A DNA stretch of 64,000 nt, from the NCBI RefSeq assembly GCF_029227915.1, contig NC_079879.1:32618501-32682500 (forward strand), read 5' to 3'. Positions within the stretch are counted from its first letter, which is position 1. Each line of letters begins with the position of its first letter. A program made the translations under genes and the position numbers. The DNA is from Hydractinia symbiolongicarpus. Taxonomy: Eukaryota; Cnidaria; Hydrozoa; Anthoathecata; Hydractiniidae. The notes under the pieces are model-generated. The model worked only from the letters and a program-made list of their open reading frames with translations, searched no databases and was not told where the DNA came from. Positions 38,790 to 49,546 of the stretch are shown one piece after another.

Positions 38790-41025
38790 GTACCAACATG
38801 TATTGAGCAATATTTTTCTGATATTGCTAGGTTGCATCGCTTTTAACAGTGAAAAGATTGACTGTGGGACTTAATTGAACTGACTTTGGACTTTGACCTT
38901 ATATACGTGATAAATGAGCCTATTGGACTCCAAGAAATAACACTCTTCTTAGTTTGACATGATTGCTGGAACTCAGCGATTACCCTGGGCGCTGTGATAG
39001 CGCTTTATTTAAAACTGTAGATAAATAAGTTATTTTTACTGTGGGACCAATCCTAGCCGTTAGCCGGCGCTGAAGAAATAGAGAAATTTTCGAAAACTAC
39101 ATTTCATTGACTTTCTAACGGTATCAGTCCGTTTGAGTTACAACGGTTTGCGTCACATATTCGTACCAACATGTGTTTAGCGATATGTTTCTGATATTAC
39201 TAGGTTCCATCTCTTTTAACAGTGAAACGATTGACTGTGTGACTTAATTGAACTGATTTTAGACTTCAAACTTATAAATGTGATAAATGAGAGAATTTGA
39301 CCCCAAGAAATAACATTCTTCTTAATTTGATCGGATTGCTCGACTTCAGCTATTACACTGTGCTCTGTGATAGCGCTTTATTTAAAACTGTAGATAAATA
39401 AGTTATTTTTACTGTGGGACCAATCCTAGCCGTTAGCCGGCGCTGAAAAAATAGAGAAATTTTCGAAAACTACATTTCATTGACTTTCTAACGGTAGCAA
39501 TCTGTTTGAGTTACAACGGTTGCGTCTCCTATTCGTACCAACATGTATTGAGCAATATTTTTCTGATATTGCTAGGTTGCATCGCTCTTAACGGTGGAAC
39601 GATTGACTATGGGCCTTAATTGAACTGATTTTAGACTTTAAACTTATAAATGTGAAAAATGAGACAATTGGACCCCCAGGAATAACATTCTTCTTAATTT
39701 GACATGATTGCTCGACTTCAGCTTTCACACTGGGCGCTGTGGTAGCGCTTTACTTAAAAATGCAGATAAATAAGTCATTTTTTACTGTGGGACCAATCCT
39801 AACCGTTAGCGCGCGCTGAAGAAATAGAGAAAGTTTCGAAAACTACATTTCATTGACTTTCTAACGGTATCAGTCCGTTTGAGTTACAACGGTTGCGTCA
39901 CATATTCGTACCAACATGTATTTAGCGATATGTTTCTGAGGTTACTAGGTTGCATCGCTCTTAACGGTGGAACGATTGACTATGGGCCTTATTTGAACTG
40001 ATTTTAGACTTCAAACTTATAAATGTGATAAATGAGACAATTGGACCCCCAGGAATAACATTCTTCTTAATTTGACATGATTGCTCGAACTCAGCGATTA
40101 CACTGGGCGCTGTGGTAGCGCTTTACTTAAAAGTGTAGATAAATAAGTCATTTTTTATTGTGGAACCAATCCTAACCGTTATCGCGCGCTGAAGAAATAG
40201 AGACAACTTCAAAAACTACATTTCATTGATTTTCTAACGGTATCAATCTGTTTGAGTTACAACGGTTGCGTCTCCTATTCGTACCAACATGTATTGAGCA
40301 ATATTTTTCTGATATTGCTAGGTTGCATCGCTTTTAACAGTGAAAAGATTGACTGTGGGACTTAATTGAACTGACTTTGGACTTTGACCTTATATACGTG
40401 ATAAATGAGCCTATTGGACTCCAAGAAATAACACTCTTCTTAGTTTGACATGATTGCTGGAACTCAGCGATTACCCTGGGCGCTGTGATAGCGCTTTATT
40501 TAAAACTGTAGATAAATAAGTTATTTTTACTGTGGGACCAATCCTAGCCATTAGCCGGCGCTGAAGAAATAGAGAAATTTTCGAAAACTACATTTCATTG
40601 ACTTTCTAACGGTATCAGTCCGTTTGAGTTACAACGGTTTGCGTCACATATTCGTACCAACATGTGTTTAGCGATATGTTTCTGATATTACTAGGTTCCA
40701 TCGCTTTTAACAGTGAAACGATTGACTGTGTGACTTAATTGAACTGATTTTAGACTTCAAACTTATAAATGTGATAAATGAGAGAATTTGACCCCAAGAA
40801 ATAACATTCTTCTTAATTTGATCGGATTGCTCGACTTCAGCTATTACACTGTGCTCTGTGATAGCGCTTTATTTAAAACTGTAGATAAATAAGTTATTTT
40901 TACTGTGGGACCAATCCTAGCCGTTAGCCGGCGCTGAAAAAATAGAGAAATTTTCGAAAACTACATTTCATTGACTTTCTAACGGTATCAGTCCGTTTGA
41001 GTTACAACGGTTGCGTCACATATTC
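38790..41025 (+). repeat. Further T-U dimers (745 bp) with V and g insertions
   Basis: T-U pairs at 38790-39534 and 40281-41025 repeat the pair seen at 36927 and 38045. Between them sit a V unit (39535, with ATGCAGATAAATAAG as at 35808) and a g unit (39908, CTGAGGTTACTAGG, TTATTTGAACTG as at 36181, ending TATTGTGGAACC). The V-g pair therefore derives from the 35.8-36.5 kb area, and its end from the 36.5 kb V unit. Confidence 0.82.
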
Positions 41026-42141
41026 GTACCAACATGTATTTAGCGATACGTTTCTGATGTTACTAGGTTGCATCGGTTTTAACGGTGGAACGATTGACTA
41101 TGGGACTTAATTGAACTGATTTTAGACTTTAAACTTATAAATGTGATAAATGAGACAATTGTACCCCCAGAAATAACATTCTTCTTAATTTGACATGATT
41201 GCTCGAACTCAGCGATTACACTGGGCGCTGTGGTAGCGCTTTACTTAAAAATGTAAATAAATAAGTCATTTTTTACTTTGGGACCAATCCTAACCGTTAG
41301 CGAGCGCTGAAAAAATAGAGACAACTTCAAAAATTACATTTCATTGACTTTGTAACGGTATCAATCTGTTTGAGTTGCAACGGTTGCGTCACCTATTCGT
41401 CCAACATGAATTGAGCGACATTTTTCTGATATTGCTAGGTTGCATCGATTTTAACAGTGAAAAGATTGACTGTGGGACTTAATTGAACTGATTTTGGACT
41501 TTGACCTTATATACGTGATAAATGAGCCTATTGGACTCCAAGAAATAACATTCTTCTTAATTTGACATGATTGCTGGAACTCAGCGATTACACTGGCCGC
41601 TGTGATAGCGCTTTATTTAAAACTGTAGATAACCAAGTTATTTTTTCCTTTGGGACCAATCCTAGCCCTTAGCCCGCGCTGAAGAAATAGAGACAGTTTT
41701 GAAATCTACATTTCATTGACTTTCTAACGGTATCAGTCCGTTTGAGTTACAACGGTTGCGTAACATTTTCGTACCAACTTATATTTAGCGATATGTTTCT
41801 GATATTACTAGGCTACATCGCTTTTAACAGTGAAACGACTGACTGTGGGATTAAATTGAACTGACTTTGGACTTTGACCTTATAAATGTGATAAATGAGC
41901 CAATTGGACTTCAAGAAGTAACATTTTTCATAATTTGACACGATTGTTGGAACTCAGCGATTACACTGACCGCTGTGATAGCGCTTTATTTAAAACTGTA
42001 GATAAATAAGTCATTTTTTACTGTGGGACAAATTCTAGCCGTTAGCGCGCTGACGAAATAGAGAAAGTTTCAAGAACTACATTTCATTGACTTTCTAACG
42101 GCATCAGTCCGTTTGAGTTACAACGGTTGCGTCACATATTC
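41026..42141 (+). repeat. Divergent block a-b-c, first copy
   Basis: Unit a (41026) has GCATCGGTTTTAACGG, GTACCCCCAGAAATAAC, ATGTAAATAAATAAG and AGCGAGCGCTG. Unit b (41399) has lost AC in its anchor (CGTCCAACATGAATTGAGCG). Unit c (41771) has the anchor GTACCAACTTATATTTAGCG, then GGCTACATCGC, GACTGACTGTGGGATTAAATTG and GACACGATTGTTGG. These three are among the most altered monomers of the window, suggesting long escape from homogenisation. The block recurs 17.8 kb to the right. Confidence 0.82.
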
Positions 42142-45100
42142 GTATCAACATGTATTTAGCGATATGTTTCTGATATTACTGATTGCATCGCTTTTAACCG
42201 TGAAAAGATTGACTGTGTGACTTAATTGAACTGATTTTGGACTTTGACCTTATATATGTGATAAATGAGCCTATTGGACTCCAAGAAATAACATTCTTCT
42301 TAATTTGACATGATTGCTGGAACTCAGCGATTACACTGGCCGCTGTGATAGCGCTTTATTTAAAACTGTAGAAAAATAAGTCATTTTTTACTGTGGGACA
42401 AATCCTAGCCGTTAGCTCGCGTTGAAGAAATAGAGACAGTTTCAAAGACTATATTGCTTTGACTTTCTAACAGTATCAGTCCGTTTGAGTTACAAGGTTG
42501 CTTCCCATATTCGTACCAAAATGGATGTAGCAATATGTTTCAGATATTACTAGGTTACATCGCTTTCAACAGTGAAACGATTGACTGTGGGTCTTAATTG
42601 AACTGATTTTGGACTTTGACCTTATTAATGTGATAAATGAGCCAATTCGACTCCAAGAAATAACATTCTTCTTAATTTGACATGATTGCTGTAACTCAGC
42701 GATTACACTAGTCGGTGTGATAGCGCTTTATTTAAAAGTTTAGATGAATAAGTCATTTTTTACTGTGGGACAAATCCTAGCCGTTAGCGCGCTGACGAAG
42801 TAGAATCAGTTTCAAAAACTACATCTCATTGACTTACTAACGGTATCAGTCCGTTTCACCTACAACGGATGCGTCTCCTATATGTACCAACATCTTTTTA
42901 GCGATATGTTTCTGATATTACGAGGTTGCATTGCTTTTAACGGTGAAACGATTGACTGTGGGACTTAATTGAACTGGTTTCGACATTGACTTTGTTAATG
43001 TGATAAGTGAGACAATTGGATCCCCAGAAGTAACATTCTTCTTAATTTGACATGATTGCTCGAACTCAGCGATTACACTGGGCGCTGTGGTAGCGCTTTA
43101 CTTAAAAATGTAGATAAATAATTCATTTCTTACTGTGGGACCAATCCTAACCGTTAGCGCGCGCTGAAGAAATAGAGAAAGTTTCGAAAACTACATTTCA
43201 TTGACTTTCTAACGGTATCAGTCCCTTTGAGTTACAACGGTTGCGTCACATATTCGTACCAACATGTATTTAGCGATATGTTTCTGATGTTACTAGGTTG
43301 CATCGCTCTTAACGGTGGAACGATTGACTATGGCCCTTAATTGAACTGAGTTTAGACTTCAAACTTATAAATGTGATAAATGAGACAATTGGACCCCCAG
43401 GAATAACATTCTTCTTAATTTGACATGATTGCTCGAACTCAGCGATTACACTAGGCGCTGTGGTAGCGCTTTACTTAAAAAAGTAGATAAATAAGTCATT
43501 TTTTACTGTGGGACCAATCCTAACCGTTAGAGCGCGCTGAAGAAATAGAGACAACTTCAAAAACTACATTTCATTGACTTTCTAACAGTATCAATCTGTT
43601 TGAGTTACAACGGTTGCGTCTCCTATTCGTACCAACATGTATTGAGCGATATTTTTTCTGATATTGCTAGGTTGCATCGCTTTTAACAGTGAAACGATTG
43701 ACTGTGTGACTTAATTGAACTGATTTTGGACTTTGACCTTATATACGTGATAAATGAGCCTATTGGACTCCAAGAAATAACATTCTTCTTAATTTGACAT
43801 GATTGATGGAACTCAGCGATTACACTGGGCGCAGTGATAGCGCTTTATTTAAAACTGTAGATAAACAAGTTATTTTTACTGTGGGACCAATCCTAGCCGT
43901 TAGCCGGCGCTGAAGAAATAGAGAAAGTTTCGAAAACTACATTTCATTGACTTTCTAACGGTATTAGTCCGTTTGAGTTACAACCGTTTGCGTCACATAT
44001 TCGTACCAACATGTGTTTAGCGATATGTTTCTGATATTACTAGGTTCCATCGCTTTTAACAGTGAAACGATTGACTGTGTGACTTAATTGAACTGATTTT
44101 AGACTTCAAACTTATAAATGTGATAAATGAGCCTATTGGACTCCAAGAAATAACATTCTTCTTAATTTGACATGATTGCTGGAACTCAGCGATTACACTG
44201 GCCGCTGTGATAGCGCTTTATTTAAAACTGTAGAAAAATAAGTCATTTTTTACTGTGGGACAAATCCTAGCCGTTAGCTCGCGCTGAAGAAATAGAGACA
44301 GTTTCAAAGACTATATTTCTTTGACTTTCTAACAGTATCAGTCCGTTTGAGTTACAAGGTTGCTTCACATATTCGTACCAAAATGGATGTAGCAATATGT
44401 TTCAGATATTACTAGGTTACATCGCTTTCAACAGTGAAACGATTGACTGTGGGACTTAATTGAACTGATTTTGGACTTTGACCTTATTAATGTGATAAAT
44501 GAGCCAATTCGACTCCAAGAAATAACATTCTTCTTAATTTGACATGATTGCTGTAACTCAGCGATTACACTAGTCGGTGTGATAGCGCTTTATTTAAAAG
44601 TTTAGATGAATAAGTCATTTTTTGCTGTGGGACAAATCCTAGCCGTTAGCGCGCTGACGAAGTAGAATCAGTTTCAAAAACTACATCTCATTGACTTACT
44701 AACGGTATCAGTCCGTTTCACCTACAACGGATGCGTCACCTATATGTACCAACATGTTTTTAGCGATATGTTTCTGATATTACGAGGTTGCATTGCTTTT
44801 AACGGTGAAACGATTGACTGTAGGACTTAATTGAACTGGTTTGTACATTGACTTTGTTAATGTGATAAGTGAGACAATTGGATCCCCAGAAGTAACATTC
44901 TTCTTAATTTGACATGATTGCTCGAACTCAGCGATTACACTGGGCGCTGTGGTAGCGCTTTACTTAAAAATGTAGATAAATAAGTCTTTTTTTACTGTGG
45001 GACCAATCCTAACCGTTACCGCGCGCTGAAGAAATAGAGACAACTTCAAAAACTACATTTCATTGACTTTCTAACGGTATCAGTCCGTTTGAGTTACAAC

Positions 45101-45864
45101 GGTTGCGTCACATATTCGTACCAACATGTATTTAGCGATATGTTTCTGATATTACTAGGTTGCATCGCTCTTAACGGTGGAACGATTGACTATGGGCCTT
45201 AATTGAACTGATTTTAGACTTCAAACTTATAAATGTGATAAATGAGACAATTGGACCCCCAAGAAGAACATTCTTCTTAATTTGACATGATTGCTCGAAC
45301 TCAGCGATTACACTGGGCGCTGTGGTAGCGTTTTACTTAAAAATGTAGATAAATAAGTCATTTTTTACTGTGGGACCAATCCTAACCGTTAGCGCGCGCT
45401 GAAGAAATGGAGACAACTTCAAAAACTACATTTCATTGATTTTCTAACGGTATCAATCTGTTTGAGTTACAACGGTTGCGTCTCCTATTCGTACCAACAT
45501 GTATTGAGCGATATTTTTTTGATATTGCTAGGTTGCATCGCTTTTAACAGTGAAAAGATTGACTGTGGGACTTAATTGAACTGATTTTGGACTTTGACCT
45601 TATATACGTGATAAATGAGCCTATTGGACTCCAAGAAATAACATTCTTCTTAATTTCACATGATTGATGGAACTCAGCGATTACACTGGGCGTTGTGATA
45701 GCGCTTTATTTAAAACTGTAGATAAATAAGTTATTTTTTACTGTGGGACCAATCCTAGCCGTTAGCCGGCCCTGAAGAAATAGAGAAAGTTTCGAAAACT
45801 ACATTTCATTGACTTTCTAACGGTATCAGTCCGTTTGAGTTACAACCGTTTGCGTCACATATTC
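42142..45864 (+). repeat. d-e-f-g-h 5-mer higher-order repeat, two copies (~1,861 bp)
   Basis: Copies are 42142-44002 and 44003-45864. Unit d (42142) has the anchor GTATCAACATG and AACCGTGAAAAG. Unit e (42513, 44375) has CGTACCAAAATGGATGTAGC, CTTTCAACAGTG and ACACTAGTCGGTGTGATAG. Unit f (42884, 44746) has TATATGTACC, CATTTTTTAG-like starts and GACATTGACTTTGTTAATG. Unit g (43256, 45118) and unit h (43629, 45491; T-like) follow. In the second copy the d place is a chimera with a U start (GTTTAGCGATATG, GGTTCCATCGC) and a d end (GTAGAAAAATAAG, TTAGCTCGCGCTG, AAAGACTATATTTC). Several units are 371 bp because the GC palindrome is AGCGCGCT. Confidence 0.83.
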
Positions 45865-48800
45865 GTACCAACATGTGTTTAGCGATATGTTTCTGATATT
45901 ACTAGGTTCCATCGCTTTTAACAGTGAAACGACTGACTGTGGGATTAAATTGAACTGACTTTAAACTTTGACCTTATAAATGTGTTAAATGAGCCAATTG
46001 GACTCCAAGAAGTAACATTTTTCATAATTTGACACGATTGTTGGAACTCAGCGATTACACTGGCCTCTGTGATAGCGCTTTTTTGAAACTGTATATAAAT
46101 AAGTGATTTTTTACTGTGGGACAAATTCTAGCCGTTAGCGCGCTGACGAAATAGAGAAAGTTTCAAGAACTACATTTCATTGACTTTCTAACGGTATCAG
46201 TCCGTTTGAGTTACAACGGTTCCGTCACATATTCGTATCAACATGTATTTAGCGATATGTTTCTGATATTACTAGGTTGCATCGCTTTTATCCTTGAAAA
46301 GATTGACTGTGTGACTTAATTGAACTGATTTTGGACTTTGATTTTATATATGTGATAAATGAGCCTATTGGACTCCGAGAAATAACATTCTTCTTAATTT
46401 GACATGATTGCTGGAACTCAGCGATTACACTGGCCGCTGTGATAGCGCTTTATTTAAAACTGTAGAAGAATAAGTCATTTTTTACTGTGGGACCAATCCT
46501 AGCCGTTAGCTCGCGCTGAAGAAATAGAGACAGTTTCAAAGACTATATTTCTTTGACTTTCTAACAGTATCAGTCCGTTTGAGTTACAAGGTTGCTTCAC
46601 ATATTCGTACCAAAATGAATATAGCAATATGTGTCAGATATTACTAGGTTGCATCGCTTTCAACAGTTAAACGATTGAATGTGGGACTTAATTGAACTGA
46701 TTTTGGACTTTGACCTTATTAATGTGATAAATAAGCCAATTCGACTCCAAGAAATAACATTCTTCTTAATTTGACATGATTGCTGTAACTCAGCGATTAC
46801 ACTAGTCGGTGTGATAGTGCTTTATTTAAAAGTTTAGATGAATAAGTCATTTTTTACTGTGGGACAAATCCTAGCCGTTAGCGCGCTGACGAAGTAGAAT
46901 CAGTTTCGAAAACTACATTTCATTGACTTTCTAACGGTATCAGTCCGTTTGAGTTACAACGGTTGCGTCACATATTCGTACCAACATGTATTTAGCGATA
47001 TGTTTCTGATGTTACTAGGTTGCATCGCTCTTAACGGTAGAACGATTGACTATGGGCCTTAATTGAACTGATTTTAGACTTCAAACTTATAAATGTGATA
47101 AATGAGACAATTGGACCCCCAGGAATAACATTCTTCTTAATTTGACATGATTGCTCGAACTCAGCGATTACACTGGCCGCTGTGGTAGCGCTTTACTTAA
47201 AAATGTAGATAAATAAGTCATTTTTTACTGTGGGACCAATCCTAACCGTTAGCGCGCGCTGAAAAAATAGAGACAACTTCAAAAACTACATTTCATTGAA
47301 TTTCTAACGGTATCAATCTGTTTGAGTTACAACAGTTGCGTCTCCTATTCGTACCAACATGTATTGAGCGATATTTTTCTGATATTGCTAGGTTGCATCG
47401 CTCTTAACGGTGGAACGATTGACTATGGGCCTTAATTGAACTGATTTTAGACTTCGAACTTGTAAATGTGATAAATGAGACAATTGGACCCCCAGGAATA
47501 ACATTCTTCTTAATTTGACATGATTGATGGAATTCAGCGATTACACTGGGCGTTGTGATAGCGCTTTATTTAAAACTGTAGATAAATAAGTTATTTTTTA
47601 CTGCGGGACCAATCCTTGCCGTTAGCCGGCCCTGAAGAAATAGAGAAAGTTTCGAAAACTACATTTCATTGACTTTCTAACGGTATCAGTCCGTTTGAGT
47701 TACAACCGTTTGCGTCACATATTCGTACCAACATGTGTTTAGCGATACGTTTCTGATATTACTAGGTTCCATCGCTTTTAACAGTGAAACGACTGACTGT
47801 GGGATTAAATTGAACTGACTTTAAACTTTGACCTTATAAATGTGTTAAATGAGCCAATTGGACTCCAAGAAGTAACATTTTTCATAATTTGACACGATTG
47901 TTGGAACTCAGCGATTACACTGGCCTCTGTGATAGCGCATTTTTTGAAACTGTATATAAATAAGTGATTTTTTACTGTGGGACAAATTCTAGCCGTTAGC
48001 GCGCTGACGAAATAGAGAAAGTTTCAAGAACTACATTTCATTGACTTTCTAACGGTATCAGTCCGTTTGAGTTACAACGGTTCCGTCACATATTCGTATC
48101 AACATGTATTTAGCGATATGTTTCTGATATTACTAGGTTGCATCGCTTTTAACCGTGAAAAGATTGACTGTGTGACTTAATTGAACTGATTTTGGACTTT
48201 GATTTTATATATGTGATAAATGAGCCTATTGGACTCCGAGAAATAACATTCTTCTTAATTTGACATGATTGCTGTAACTCAGCGATCACACTAGTCGGTG
48301 TGATAGCGCTTTATTTAAAAGTTTAGATGAATAAGTCATTTTTTACTGTGGGACAAATCCTAGCCGTTAGCGCGCTGACGAAGTAGAATCAGTTTCGAAA
48401 ACTACATTTCATTGACTTTCTAACGGTATCAGTCCGTTTGAGTTACAACGGTTGCGTCACATATTCGTACCAACATGTATTTAGCGATATGTTTCTGATG
48501 TTACTAGGTTGCATCGCTCTTAACGGTAGAACGATTGACTATGGGCCTTAATTGAACTGATTTTAGACTTCAAACTTATAAATGTGATAAATGAGACAAT
48601 TGGACCCCCAGGAATAACATTCTTCTTAATTTGACATGATTGCTCGAACTCAGCGATTACACTGGCCGCTGTGGTAGCGCTTTACTTAAAAATGTAGATA
48701 AATAAGTCATTTTTTACTGTGGGACCAATCCTAACCGTTAGCGCGCGCTGAAAAAATAGAGACAACTTCAAAAACTACATTTCATTGAATTTCTAACAGT

Positions 48801-49212
48801 ATCAATCTGTTTGAGTTACAACGGTTGCGTCTCCTATTCGTACCAACATGTATTGAGCGATATTTTTCTGATATTGCTAGGTTGCATCGCTCTTAACGGT
48901 GGAACGATTGACTATGGGCCTTAATTGAACTGATTTTAGACTTCGAACTTGTAAATGTGATAAATGAGACAATTGGACCCCCAGGAATAACATTCTTCTT
49001 AATTTGACATGATTGCTCGACTTCAGCTTTCACACTGGGCGCTGTGGTAGCGCTTTACTTAAAAATGTAGATAAATAAGTCATTTTTTACTGTGGGACCA
49101 ATCCTAACCGTTAGCGCGCGCTGAAGAAATAGAGAAAGTTTCGAAAACTACATTTCATTGACTTTCTAACGGTATCAGTCCGTTTGAGTTACAACGGTTG
49201 CGTCACATATTC
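45865..49212 (+). repeat. Contracting c-d-e-g-V series, 1,860 then 1,488 bp
   Basis: The first copy has units 45865 (U/c chimera with GACTGACTGTGGG and CTGTATATAAATAAG), 46235 (d, GGTTCCGTCAC before its anchor), 46607 (e start, joined at CAGTTT to a g-type end, so f is lost), 46978 (g, AACGGTAGAACG) and 47351 (V start, h end GATGGAATTCAGCG). The second copy has 47725 (U/c), 48096 (d start, e end), 48467 (g, AACGGTAGAACG) and 48840 (V). The shared rare markers prove common descent. The second copy is one monomer shorter because d and e have fused. Confidence 0.83.
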
Positions 49213-49411
49213 GTACCAACATGTATTTAGCGATATGTTTCTGATGTTACTAGGTTGCATCGCTCTTAACGGTGGAACGATTGACTATGGGCCTTAATTG
49301 AAGTGATTTTAGACTTCAAACTTATAAATGTGATAAATGAGACAATTGGACCCCCAGGAATAACATTCTTCTTAATTTGACATGATTGCTCGAACTCAGC
49401 GATTACACTGG

Positions 49412-49426
49412 GCGCTGTGGTAGCGC
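49412..49426 (+). other. Short hairpin GCGCT-5-AGCGC (example unit)
   Basis: GCGCT, GTGGT, AGCGC forms a perfect 5-bp GC-rich stem with a 5-base loop. It occurs in B, g, V, P and Q units. T units keep it with the loop GTGAT. A and D units (GGGCTCTGTGGTGGTGC) destroy it, so it is not required of every monomer. Confidence 0.6.
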
Positions 49427-49479
49427 TTTACTTAAAAATGTAGATAAATAAGTCATTTTTTACTGTGGGACCAATCCTA

Positions 49480-49546
49480 ACCGTTAGCGCGCGCTGAAGA
49501 AACAGAGACACCTTCAAAAACTACATTTCATTGATTTTCTAACGGT
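49480..49546 (+). other. 8-bp inverted repeat ACCGTTAG / CTAACGGT (example unit)
   Basis: ACCGTTAG at 49480-49487 and CTAACGGT at 49539-49546 are perfect inverted copies with a 51-base spacer. The spacer begins with the GC palindrome core and includes a variable stretch (TTCGAA in many other units). In families with GCCGTTAG the stem is 7 bp. Both arms are kept in most monomers, although some a and b units have GTAAGGG or GTAACGG changes. Confidence 0.6.
49486..49495 (+). other. CpG-dense palindrome AGCGCGCGCT (example unit)
   Basis: This perfect 10-bp palindrome is present at the same place in most monomers. Variants are AGCGCGCT (8-bp palindrome; 371-bp units, e.g. 42113 region and 59947), AGCCGGCGCT (contains the palindrome GCCGGC; T and U units) and AGCGAGCGCT (a units). 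It holds three of about 18 CpG sites of the monomer. Confidence 0.75.
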
